Origin: Aureobasidium sp. EXF-3400
Taxonomy: Eukaryota > Ascomycota > Dothideomycetes > Dothideales > Saccotheciaceae
Reading direction: 5' to 3'
Assembly: GCA_024195585.1 (NCBI GenBank)
Contig: SWBL01000187.1
Span: 32,263 to 96,262, forward strand
DNA: 64,000 nt
A program made the position numbers and the translations under genes. Below are positions 54,144-64,000 of this stretch, piece after piece; positions within the stretch are counted from its first letter, which is position 1, and each line of letters opens with the position of its first letter. Under the pieces are notes generated by a model. It saw only the letters and a list, made by a program, of their open reading frames with translations, made no database searches and was not told the origin of the DNA.

Positions 54144-56257
54144 CCAGTCCCTCGCCTGGCATGAACGTATCGTCTTTTGCACTAACCTTTTGATACTAGG
54201 CTTTCTTTGTACATAGAATACAGCAAAGGCCCGCATCTAGCCGCTCTCTTATCGAACCTCCTAAATAACTACACACGATTCTCGACAATAACTGCTTGTT
54301 TCCCGAATCGGCATGAGTCATGAATCTCCACAGTGACCTGACCTCTCCAGGCTCTCCTTTTACCTGTACTTCCCAGGGGGTCGAAGGCAAAGATGCGGGT
54401 AATGCTACAGTACTTCAAACAGGTTCATGCAGTACCTACCTTTGCACTTGCTAATAGTGCACTGGTTTTTTCTCGGACCGGAGACCGAGACGTTCGGGAC
54501 TCTGCTCCTGGCTTTCTCTGTTCGAGTATCTGCTGTTGGTATTCTACTCTCTCCTTCCCCCGAACTCAACCGCAAATATGAATCGTTTTCGCTGGGTTTC
54601 AGCAACCGTTTGGGCTCGATTCGTGCCTCGCTGTCATTACTCAATATGGTTTGGGCATGGTTCGGATGCCATGTTGTTTTCTCTTTCCGTACGGATTCTG
54701 ATTTGCTTGTTTTCTCACGTTGTACACATTCGGAGAAAAACGGCTGTATCTGTCCACATGGTTATCCCGCGCTCGCATGCCGCGACGGGGTTCCCAAGGA
54801 CCTGGGCTATGGCGTCTTTTGAGTGTTGCGCCTTCCTGCCCTGGAATAGTTCACCTGCTGCAGACAGATGTGGGTTTTTGCGGTCCGACAAATTTGTGGA
54901 CTTTCTTGATCGTGTGTACTCTTTGTCGTGGTTCAACGATCTTGTTGCCCGTTATCTGCTGCCAGTCGTCTTGCTGGGTATTTGAGATTTATAGGCGGAC
55001 TCGAGTCCGCCTCGTTTAGCTGTCTCTGTATCCTTCTTCGTTCTCTTAACGGGCTGGATATGTCTGGCAGCTGAGAAGGATCAAAGGACAAGCCAAGCTG
55101 TATGGGTGATGCCTGTTCCTGGGACGTGGGCTATTTGCAGCGACTGGGCGGGATCTGGGGTTCTTCGGACTTGTTTCTGTCAACAACAAGTCACGTAAGC
55201 CACAGCCGGGATACCTCATGTGATCTAGAATCTAGAGCGTTTCGTTTGCGCCAGTTTGGCTGGTCGTTCGGAATCGTTCGCTGTCAAGTTTTACGCTTGT
55301 TTCTGGGAGCCCAGCCTCGCTTATTTTAAGGGAGATAGGGCTTTTTCGGGGACCGCTTTGGTTCGTTCTCGTTCTTATTATACCCTTGTCTTGATCTAGA
55401 TTGGCATGCAGAGGAGATGCGATTTTGGAAACGACCGGTCTAGTCTAGTCTAATCTATATCTAATGGGTTTTGCTAAAAACAGGTGGGGTATCATGCGGT
55501 GCTCCAAAAAGACCAAGGAAAACGCAATGGTTAGAGAGATGCGGAGAGTCGCATGACCGGAGGCAAGAGTGCTGAGCAAATACATTATCGTCATCTGGTT
55601 AGCCCGAACGAAGTCCGAATATCAGAAAAAGAAGAAGGAGTGGAGTAATGCCATCATCATCAGCACTCCTCGCAACGAGGACCATTTTTGACAGCTGTTG
55701 CAGGTACGTATTGTAACCAGAAAAAGAAGTCACCCACGTGGCTTCGTAACTCGTAGAATCCTGCTGGGCGATTTGCACGGTATGCAAACCGTTTTTCGAT
55801 CCTGAGAAGGATCATGCACTGGATGTGTTCAGCGGTGGTTGCAGAACTCAGATCCGAGCCGCGATTAGTGGATATCTGCTAAGCGGCTAGACGTCTGAAA
55901 GACAACGGCAGGTCAGTCGAAGCGACGGGCGTGTTGCAATAAGCTTATATTGCAGTTGCAGATAGAGCTTCGGATAGAGCGGCCTGTTGTCGATTTAATT
56001 TGTTGCGATCGAATTCGCAGGAACGAACACCTCGACGCTCGAGATGAGGGGTGATGTTGTTGTGATGCGGTGAATCGGATGTACGGGACGACTCCGCAAC
56101 TTGAAGACCACGATTGCCGTGTGAGCCGCGACTGTCAATGATCGCATAAAGAAGTGACAGGATCTGCTCGCGCGAACGAGATGGCTTGCAGTCTGATCGT
56201 GTCGGCATTTGTGTCTTGTTTTGTACGACGTCTCAAGGCGTCTATTCGTTACGATGA
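54144..56257. other. Intergenic, no gene supported
   Basis: About 2.1 kb between converging NHA1 (+) and SSU1 (-). Overlapping open frames at 54400-55020 exist in all three + phases, which argues against any one being coding. An 18-nt perfect palindrome lies at 54994-55011, and CACGTG at about 55735. Confidence 0.4.
54994..55011. repeat. 18-nt perfect palindrome
   Basis: GGCGGACTCGAGTCCGCC is a perfect inverted repeat with no spacer, 851 nt downstream of the NHA1 stop. It could be a binding site for a dimeric factor or part of an RNA hairpin; no such role is shown. Confidence 0.6.
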
Positions 56258-57836
56258 TCAGTATTTGTTCTTGTTCTTGTTCTTGTTTGGAAGCATCGGA
56301 CGATGTAGTCTTACTTTTGCACCTGAATCCGGACGAAGCTCGCAGACACCTGGTTTGGGGAATAGCTCGCCTGTAAATGCTCCTCTGATGGTTCTCACAA
56401 AGCAGATGATCCAAACGAGGACGATGATTGCGGTAAGAACCTCTGCGATGACACCGAAGAATGCAGAGTCCAGCTCGGCACTCAATGTGATTGTTGCTGA
56501 CGCAACACCACCTAAATAATATCAAGTCAGCATGCCAGTCGTGCGTGTGTTTGCAGATGCGGCTGAACCATACCAACTGGATACAAGAAGGCCCACCAGC
56601 CAATGTTGAAGGGAAACCTAAACTTCAAACGCAGGACAGATCCTACAGCGAAACACATCCATGGGATGGCCATGGCCCAGATGACAAGACCCATGATGAG
56701 ACCCATAACGTAGAGTATGGTGCCAGATTCAGATGGCAGTAGAGTGAGTTTTGGAAAGATCATCTTTGCAGCTTTTCCGCATTGCAAAATTCTGGAAGGA
56801 GGTCAGCATCGACTTCGATCTGGCAATGTAAAGAGCACTTACCCGAAACTTCCTTGTCCGAGTGGTCCCAAAGACAAGAAAACACTGACAACGACTTCCT
56901 GCGATGGAAGCTTGAACAACAACAATCTGTAAAAGTAGATGCACAGAATCATCAGCCCGACAAAGAAGCCAATTGCCCAGCAGCAATAACAGGTAAGTAA
57001 TGTCCAAAGTGCCTCATGCGCTTGGAGAGCCTCCATCTGTGCGACTTGACCACCAGTTGATGCAGCAACGAGACAACTGACAGCAGGTAGCAAGCATGCA
57101 GCAGTCAGCTTCTCAGGAGTCACTTCATGGACCGAGATCCTGGAAGCCCACGAGTCAGTCTGACAGCACTCTTCGATCCGCAAGGTGAAAGGGGCAACAT
57201 ACATTAGAAATGCGACTGAGCAACAAATGGTCACCGCAAGAGCAGCATCGATCCACCATAAAGCCCACGCCATTGTCGCCGCCCAGCGTCCCCATGCCGG
57301 AACGCAGACCAACACGATCAAGTTGACAATGGTTCCGAGGCCCATGGGGAAACACCCCAAGAATAGAGAATGCGTCGGGTGATTGATCATCGCCGGCCAC
57401 AGCTCAGGCCACAGCGCATACCGTAAGATGGATATTAGCAAGGCGCTAATGAATATCAGGACATTGAGTCCGAACACAATATAACATGGATAATTCGTCC
57501 AACTGCTATTGTACGGCATTTGATGTATCAAGATTGCCACCACACCAGTTCCCATGGTTATGGAAAACATACTGAAGATGATCAGTTAGCCATCTTCTCC
57601 TACAAACTGTGGATTTCGCGGACAGGTCTCGAAACTTACGAAGGGGTAAACCCACGGACAACTCGTCTCCAGCCATGGTCGTCTTGCTTGGGAAGATCAA
57701 TCTCGGTCTTATCTGACAACCCCTTCTCCAGATCTCCAAACTGGGCATCTGGACATTGCGAAGGGTTGACCGGGGTCATCACCCCAGACGGGGGCTGCGT
57801 GACAGCGAGAGTGGTTTCGCTCAGGCTATTTGGCAT
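56258..57836 (-). CDS. SSU1: Sulfite efflux pump SSU1 (TDT/SLAC1 family), five exons
   Basis: Exons 57640-57836, 57203-57571, 56843-57139, 56574-56791 and 56258-56511 encode 444 residues; introns are 51-68 nt. SSU1 exports sulfite across the plasma membrane and protects during sulfur-compound breakdown. After a cytosolic N-terminus of about 60 residues, RGFTPSMFSITMGTGVVAILIHQMPYN gives the TDT signature. About ten TMs follow, with FPMGLGTIVNLIVLVCVPAWG, LTAACLLPAVSCLVAASTGGQVA and FPFNIGWWAFLYPVGGVASATITLS. The tail ends with NKNKNKNKY. I chose the ATG at 57836 (G at -3); an upstream ATG at 57914 is possible. Intron 2 (63 nt) has no stop and keeps phase, so retention would add 21 residues. 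Confidence 0.92.
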
Positions 57837-59802
57837 GCCTGATCGAAACTTGCAAGAGGCGAAGCGGCCAGCGCGTCCGAATGGGTTCTCTATCGGCCAG
57901 AATGGGATACGCATCCACGCTACCGCAGGTCGGGATAGAGGGAGGCAAAGAGTCACGCCTCAAACTCACTTGTCTTCAACAAAACAGTCGCCAAAGAACA
58001 AGACCGAGTCGAAAGCAGATTTGTACGGTGCGCAAAGTCGAGTATACTGGATGTATGAGTCTATACCACAGGCAGGCGCTCTATGATTCAAGATTTTTCG
58101 CCCATCTGCTGGTCTGTCATATCCCGGGTCTCGCTCGGGTTTCTCTCGTTATCTACTGGTATCCATTGCCTGCTTTTGAAGCCAAATCTTACGAAACGGC
58201 GCTTTCCACCTCGTGGCTAAGATACGCCTTGCTCCGAGATAGCACCGCCTATCTCTCTGCCAGATATCTGGGGTATGTTTGTCCTTTTGTGTTGATTCTT
58301 TGCCTTATCATCTGTTGCTACATGACATTCATCTCTACACTCTTTTTCTCTTTCATCAAATCACCTTGGTGTTGTTCTATATATGCTGCGACAATAACCG
58401 ATGGTAGAATCGATCTCGCTTCCTGAGAAAAGCGACAAACCCACCACACCGGGCGGGTTCGGAGCTGCAGCTTTGCTCTCAAACTTCGGGATGCTTTACC
58501 TCGACTTCGTCATTGTTTTCCGAATGCAACGGTTTTTTGGACGGATTCGCGAGCTGCACTGCCTTGTGAACACCTGTTCATCGGAAAGACCTTATCTGTC
58601 GGGTGAACGCGATTCTTTCTGCTTCAGATGCTCGACTGTTGATTGCTATATGAACTCTTGGAATTTGCAGTGGGTCGCGCAACGACAAATACATGGAATC
58701 GCTTGTCTTGCGCCAAGGCCAAACCCCGATGGTAAGCGGACAGAGAATCGCAGACCGAAATATATCCGGCTTGAATATCTAGCTGTTAGAAAGAATATGT
58801 TGTGCTGTGATATCTCGTGTCGTTATTGCAGTATATTTAAAAGCATTCTTGGTCTCAGAAGAAGATGTGCACTGTATTATATATCAATAAACTCCCCAGT
58901 TTGCAGATTGTAAGAGCATTGGTTGGTTTATTCTCGGACTTCGTCAGAATCTCAACACAGTCCTGTAAGCATCGTGAAGAATATTGATTGAAATACCACT
59001 TTCACGCTACCAAACAGACCAAATCATTGCTCTACCTATGAGGAGCGAACCTTTTTCTAGCTCTGCAGTGCGTGGACTTGGGCAGTCGGAGGACAATACC
59101 ACAAAGTCGAGGCCATACAATAGAGACAGGGTGATCCAGCCGACCATTTGTCTTGGCAAGCTCAGCCTGACGGCCATCTCAATGGGCAAACACATTCAAG
59201 ACTTGCAAGAACAGAAGTATAAGAGGATGAGAAAAGATAATGGTATTCTGTCTGTGCGAGAAGCAAAGTGGTATTGAGTGATAGCAATTCACAGAACACA
59301 AGAAGCAGGTAAAATTCACCCACAAGACGCCTTTCCACTGTAAAGAACAACGCCGCGACCCCTAACTGGCCATTACTCTTCCTCATTCAATTAGTGTCCG
59401 GAAGCAATCAGAAAGACATATGCAGAAGCTCACGAGAGAGCAAGTCGGTGACTCTTAGTGTGGAAGTAAGAAAAGATGCCCGTAGTAGCGCAGTTTGAGA
59501 GTGTGGCGCTTTGATGGGATAGTGAGATGAGGTCGCAGAAGCCGTGACGGGCACTGAAGAGCGCTCGGCTACCACGGTACGGCACCCGCAGGACAGCCAC
59601 ATGAGGCCTTGGAATTGGAAGTAATGTGATCAGGGATATCCGCAGGATCAAAGGACACAACATTGAGGCCAGCAGGGGGTGTGTCACTGTTACGCTCCCC
59701 AATATCCTTGGCCGATTGTGATGGTGTACTCTCGATGAGTTGAGCCTGGTCATTGCCCGCTGCTTGGCAAGCTGCAACTCCTGGTATGGCGTTTGATGCA
59801 TA
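57837..59802. other. Intergenic between SSU1 and CBF1
   Basis: About 2 kb. It holds the SSU1 promoter and the CBF1 3' flank. One 170-codon frame with an ATG (58401-58913, +) is listed separately; nothing else is supported. Confidence 0.4.
58401..58913 (+). CDS. Doubtful orphan ORF
   Basis: 170 residues from an ATG in ACCGATGG. The first part (MVESISLPEKSDKPTTPGGFGAAALL) looks protein-like. The rest is Cys- and Arg-rich without a recognised domain and with codon use unlike the neighbours. It may be chance or a lineage-specific gene. Confidence 0.2.
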   Translation: MVESISLPEKSDKPTTPGGFGAAALLSNFGMLYLDFVIVFRMQRFFGRIRELHCLVNTCSSERPYLSGERDSFCFRCSTVDCYMNSWNLQWVAQRQIHGIACLAPRPNPDGKRTENRRPKYIRLEYLAVRKNMLCCDISCRYCSIFKSILGLRRRCALYYISINSPVCRL

Positions 59803-60821
59803 CTAAGCATCGTCGTCTCGGTTGCCAGCAGCGTTGGCGCGGTCTTCGTCAGAAGGTTCAAGTCCAGAACGTTGAGCACATCTTTTCCATGCGTCTAGGT
59901 CCTTGTAGACTTGACTTAATTCGGCCTTCAGTCTATCGCAGGATGCGCTGAGTTCGGCGATAGCTTGCTCTGTCAAAAGCTTCTCCAGTGTCCACTTTTC
60001 GATGTTTTGGGATTCATTTTCCTTGAGCTGTGTGATGAACTGGACTGCACGCTGGAGAATGCTGCCCTTATTCTTTTCGCAACCAGGCACGATCTTGGCG
60101 AGCTCGTTGATACCCTCATTGATTGTTTCGCGGCGACGACGTTCGACTGTGTAACTGTTTAGTAAGTGTTCGAAGCGAGCAACCAAGTTGGCATCCTTAA
60201 CGATATCTTACCTTCTTTGTGATTGTCACGACGCACCTTGTGCCATTCGTCAGTACCCACAGCGGGCTTGGTGCCAGAAGGGGTCGCTGATGGCGAGCCT
60301 TCATTATTGCCCATGACTGAAGTCTGAGGAGGAGCTTGTTGCTGTTGCTGTTGAGGTTGTGCGTTTTCTTTGAGCTGCTCGAGACCAGCAAATTCACCAT
60401 ATGCCTCGGGATTTGGTTGACCGGCACCAGCCTCGAGGGAGAAGGTCGCACTTGACTCGCGGTGACCATCGTTGTGTGTGAGGAAAGACTCGTCATGGTT
60501 CTGTGGTACGCCCATGGAGTAATGTAAAGCCGCGTTCGCAGTTTCGCTGGCGCTCTGGCCATTGGTAGAGCCTTGATTGTGGACATTGTGGTCGTGTAGA
60601 GAATGGTCATGAACACCGTGATCGCCGGCGTTGTGTTGAACCAAGGCATCGGCGAAATGCGGCGGCATGTCGTTCTCGTGGCTGTTGTGAAGGAAGGGCG
60701 TTTCGTACTCGACCTGACCGTTTGGTGAGCCTCTGAACTCCTTGAAGTCATTAGGCGCAGGAACATGACCGACATCATGGTCGAGCGAGTCGCGCTTGCG
60801 CTTATGAGCTAAGGATGCCAT
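59803..60821 (-). CDS. CBF1: CBF1-type bHLH transcription factor, two exons
   Basis: Exons 60212-60821 and 59803-60146, with a 65-nt intron, encode 317 residues. Cbf1 binds CACGTG as a dimer and controls sulfur amino acid genes; in budding yeast it also binds centromere element CDEI. A His/Asn/Gln-rich N-terminal region with a Q7-type run precedes the bHLH: DEWHKVRRDNHKE, joined by splicing to VERRRRETINEGINELAKIV, then GCEKNKGSILQRAVQFITQLKENE. A leucine-zipper-like coiled coil follows (KWTLEKLLTEQAIAELSASCDRLKAELSQVYKDLDAW), with an acidic end. The intron cuts the basic region between Glu and Val. The start MASLAHKRKRDS at 60821 carries an NLS-like KRKR. SSU1, a sulfur gene, lies 2 kb away. 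Confidence 0.93.
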
Positions 60822-62784
60822 GGTTGGCGCGTGTGTTTGTGTTGTATTTGACTGCAGGTGGACGCGTTGTAGCGTTCGGCAGATGTGGTGCTTGGCTTGC
60901 GGAGGGTGTATTGGGTTGAGGCTCCAGGGATCACGTTCGAGTAGCGAAAGGAAGGGGAAGACTAAGTTGGCAAGCTTGGTCAGCCATAGGTATATCACAG
61001 GATGATCACAAATAGTCATGAGCAGCCGGCAAGCTGTCAGGGTTCGCTACAAGGGCAGCCCCAAGCGACGCGTGTCATGATGAATGACATGTCTTCAGGC
61101 ATGGCTAGACTGAGCGGGCAGGTAGTCGGCGTGGGTTTGCGACAGATGTTCGTCGCTCAACTCTTGAAGCGCCGCCGAGGTATGGCAAGCTGGCGGTCAA
61201 GGTCGAGGTCGCGACGCGTGCGCAGGCACGACTTCGCGCGGATGCAGCGACGACGAGAGTGCGAGACCAGTCAAAAGCCATGCCATGTTGGTTGTGAAGA
61301 GCGAGTCTAGACGGAATGCCGTTTGCAAGGACCAAAATGGACGTAGGTACTCACCGAGTTCGACAGTCGACGTCGTTTGTAGATCACGTCCCGTGACAAG
61401 TCACGAGTTCGCAAGCCGGGCGCTTTAATCTGGTAGCAACGCGACAAGACCGGCAACTTTGATATTAGGAAAATAGACGTCGAGAAGTGAATCCTTTAGC
61501 TTTGCGCGGCGCAGCAAGGCTTGCGCAATCCGTGATATTAATCGTCGAGATAATCAACGAACAGAAGAGGGAGTATTCGAGGTCACGTTGAAAGATCACA
61601 TGGGATGGGGAGGAGGAAGGTGGTCCAAGACCCTCCCCCGGGCAGACGCGCTCCAACTTCCGTGAGCCGATGCAGCAATCCTCCAACAAGTTCATCCTTC
61701 GACCTTCCCAACACCTGCATAGCACAAACTCTCCTGTTCTTCCTGCTTCTATATTTCTCCATATCTCATTCTCCAGCCAACTCGCTGAATGTCAAGAATG
61801 ATCAAGTTGATGTGTTCAAGCACCCGCAACAATGTCTTATCTAACATGCTGATGCCACACGCGCACCTCTGCTGCACTTCATTGGTTGCGTCTATAACAG
61901 GCTAACGCGGTTGAAATGCTCTACTCTTCCGACTTCATCCACCCTGATTATCTGCGACGCCCAGTCCACCATACTGGGTCATGTGCACTATTCACAATGA
62001 CTTCAACCATCTCTTTATTCGTAGTCGGAACAGGTAGGACTGTGTCAATTTTGCCCATCCTCTATTTTCGACATCTCAGGCCATGACCTCGACTCTACGC
62101 ACCCTCATGCCATGCACGATTCGGATCCCCATCACACATGTCTTAGCCATTTGCATGCAGACCTCTCATGATCAGAAGACGAGGGGATGTGATCTGCAAT
62201 ACCTGGTCCAAGAAGCTGCAGGCAGCAGCCCTTGAGCTGGGCGAAAGCTAGAATCCGTCTATCATGATTCTGTGCCGCATTGTCTTTTTGATCAAACATC
62301 TCACGCGTACAACACGAAAAACAAAAACCTAACCCTGTGTATCACTGCCGTTCAAGCACCTGTTTTGTGTGTATAATTTGACCTTAGGTCTTGGTGATGA
62401 TCTAGGATCACTTAATCAAATCGCGGATTGTGTCTCTCTCTATGAGCTATGAATCCCAACAGAAGACAATAAATACTCATTCCGAGTTTCCGAAGTTGAG
62501 ATAAAAGCAAAGATGTGACCAGCACAGGAGGAATCTAGGGTCGTGTTTACTTCGACCGTACAACGGCCTTTGTATAGGTGTACATTAGCAGTGCCCTATG
62601 CGTTAAAGTTCATGTACTGCTAGTGTTTACTTCGAGGTTCAAAACCAGTGGTTTTTAGGTGTATTTCGGGTGTTTTCGTACCTTGTATAGAACGTGCTTA
62701 CTATCGAGTGCTTATACGGTCGGGTACCGTCGGATAGCCATCTAAACATAACGTACACCCTCTAAATTATGCTTAGTAAGCAGT
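60822..62784. other. CBF1 upstream region and gene-free flank
   Basis: About 2 kb of ordinary-composition DNA. ACGCGT occurs at about 60862-60867 in the probable CBF1 leader. The 102-codon frame at 61002-61310 is Arg-rich and probably chance. A 13-nt direct repeat occurs at 62543 and 62623. No gene is seen. Confidence 0.4.
62543..62635 (+). repeat. Direct repeat GTGTTTACTTCGA, 80 nt apart
   Basis: GTGTTTACTTCGA at 62543-62555 and again at 62623-62635. After each copy a TAGGTGTA-type stretch follows at a similar distance (TATAGGTGTACATT and TTTAGGTGTATTTC), so this may be an old tandem duplication of about 80 nt next to the RIP block. Confidence 0.5.
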
Positions 62785-64000
62785 ATTAGTAAAGAGCTAA
62801 GGGGGGGGGGTGCTTTTTAACTATATATTAAAGCCTAATCTAAAGCCTTAATCTAAGGTATTACCTAAGGTACCTAAGGTCTCTAAGTTCGCTATAGTAG
62901 TAGTTAATCTTTACTATATCACTATTACTATATATGCTATTATTGTCTACTATACTACTAGTCTTATTATCCTATATTTAGTAATAAAGGACTAGAGGCT
63001 AGGCATAAGGTCGCTATACCTAAGGAAATTCGTAGGGTTAGTAAGGATAACTAACCTTTTTAAGTTAAATCTAACTAAGTGTCGTAACTTACTTCGTATA
63101 GAATAGTATAACTTTTAAGTACTTATTACATTACTTAAGCAATATAGATTAAAGGATAATCGACTAGTATTAGTAAGGAAGTAGGTAGTAACCTTTCTAT
63201 ATATCTATACTTAAGATATAAGCTAGAGGTTAGCTACTAATTACTTCTAATATTTAACTTAGATAGTATTAAAGAGCTTCTATATAGTCCTTAAGGCTCT
63301 TATACTATATTACTTAGACCTTATTAAATTTATCGATAGGCTACCTAAAAGAGTAAACTAGTCTAAATTTCGACTATTTTAAGGGGTAGTAGGCGTAGTA
63401 GATAGCTTACTCTTCTATACTCGTATGCCTATGTTAAATTAAGAGGCATAGTGTACTTATAAGTAGACTATCTATTAAAACGTCCTTATAGTAGTCGACT
63501 TTAATAGACGGTTTACCTATATTATAGCTAGATAGGAAGGGTCTATATATAATAGTAAGGTCTTTAAAAAGGCCTATTAATAAGGACTTTAAATACCTTA
63601 ATCTAGCTAGTACTTTCTTAGAGACTCTAGTTATATACTATTATTAACTATACTAATACCCTATCGTAATATAAGGTACTACTTATATAAATAGGGACCT
63701 AATAAGCTATAAACTAAGAAAGAGCTATATAATCTAAGACATTCGAGTCTATAAGTAGTAGTTAAGATAGCTCTTAGTCGGTTTAAAAGAAAGTAGAAGT
63801 TAATATATAAGGCGCTAGAGTACTCTCTTAAGACATAGATTATACTAATCTATATACTTACTATAGTGTCGAACTTCCTCTTTAATACTAATAATAGTAT
63901 TATCGATTACGATAGTAGTAATAAGGATAGCTTAGACTCTAAGAGTAAAGTAGATAAGAAAGAAATAGTACTAATATAGGTATAAGAAAGGTTATATAGT
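62785..64000. repeat. TA-rich block with RIP signature (decayed repeat), runs off the window
   Basis: Composition changes sharply near a G10 run at 62801-62810. Beyond it the DNA is dominated by TA, AG, CT and TT steps and nearly lacks CpA and TpG; for example, 62821-62880 and 63181-63240 contain none. CpG is still present. This is the footprint of repeat-induced point mutation, which turns CpA into TpA in repeated DNA. No ORF survives. The original repeat, probably a transposable element, cannot be identified. Confidence 0.85.
62801..62810 (+). repeat. G10 homopolymer at the RIP-block edge
   Basis: Ten consecutive G residues flanked by TAA and TGC, at the transition from normal to TA-rich DNA. 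It could also be a place of assembly uncertainty. Confidence 0.7.

Noticed and set aside
54400..55020. Long open frames in all three + phases downstream of NHA1
   Set aside because: Simultaneous openness in every phase points to stop-poor composition, not coding.
61002..61310. Arg-rich 102-codon frame upstream of CBF1
   Set aside because: Probably lies in CBF1 promoter or leader DNA; no ortholog-like features.

Overview
This window looks like nuclear DNA from a filamentous ascomycete (Pezizomycotina, possibly a Dothideomycete; the class is a guess). The reasons are: protein genes with mostly 46-70 nt GT-AG introns that often carry CTAAC or CTGAC branch sites; a single-copy fungal gene set (MAK16, CYC2, AIM32, HUS1, RNH201, MIF2, SSU1, CBF1); and a right end that carries the mark of repeat-induced point mutation (RIP). 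I reconstructed exons by hand, requiring reading phase, splice dinucleotides and family motifs to agree. No rRNA, tRNA or CRISPR array was found.

Left part (0-23.8 kb): mitochondrial tRNA-modifying GTPase MSS1; ribosome-biogenesis factor MAK16; a D-2-hydroxyacid dehydrogenase; a tiny GRGGYN-repeat protein; a 4 kb gene-poor stretch holding a decayed gene and a fragment of a relative; a secreted GH3 beta-glucosidase; a left-handed beta-helix acetyltransferase; a secreted acid-sphingomyelinase-like phosphodiesterase; a DHA2 drug:H+ antiporter; two adjacent mitochondrial genes (CYC2, AIM32); and a small putatively myristoylated protein.

Middle part (24-40 kb): an L-type amino acid permease; checkpoint clamp subunit HUS1 with a 13-nt exon; a small secreted protein behind tandem repeats; an orphan Cys-rich protein; an ACS-family transporter; a single-TM PPxY protein; and RNH201 and MIF2/CENP-C, which share a promoter rich in ACGCG boxes.

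Right part (40-64 kb): a 5 kb gene desert; tubulin cofactor B; a Myb-type regulator; an Nha1-type Na+/H+ antiporter; sulfite pump SSU1; bHLH factor CBF1; and a TA-rich block almost free of CpA/TpG that runs off the window.

Themes are secreted degradation (glucosidase, phosphodiesterase), plasma-membrane transport (five transporters), mitochondrial biogenesis (MSS1, CYC2, AIM32), genome maintenance and chromosome segregation (HUS1, RNH201, MIF2) and a sulfur link (SSU1 near CBF1). No gene cluster for secondary metabolism and no clearly new multi-gene system is visible. The most unusual items are the HUS1 micro-exon, the DQT-repeat region of MIF2, TCACGTGA boxes in two introns of one transporter, the decayed orphan family at 7-9 kb and the RIP block.
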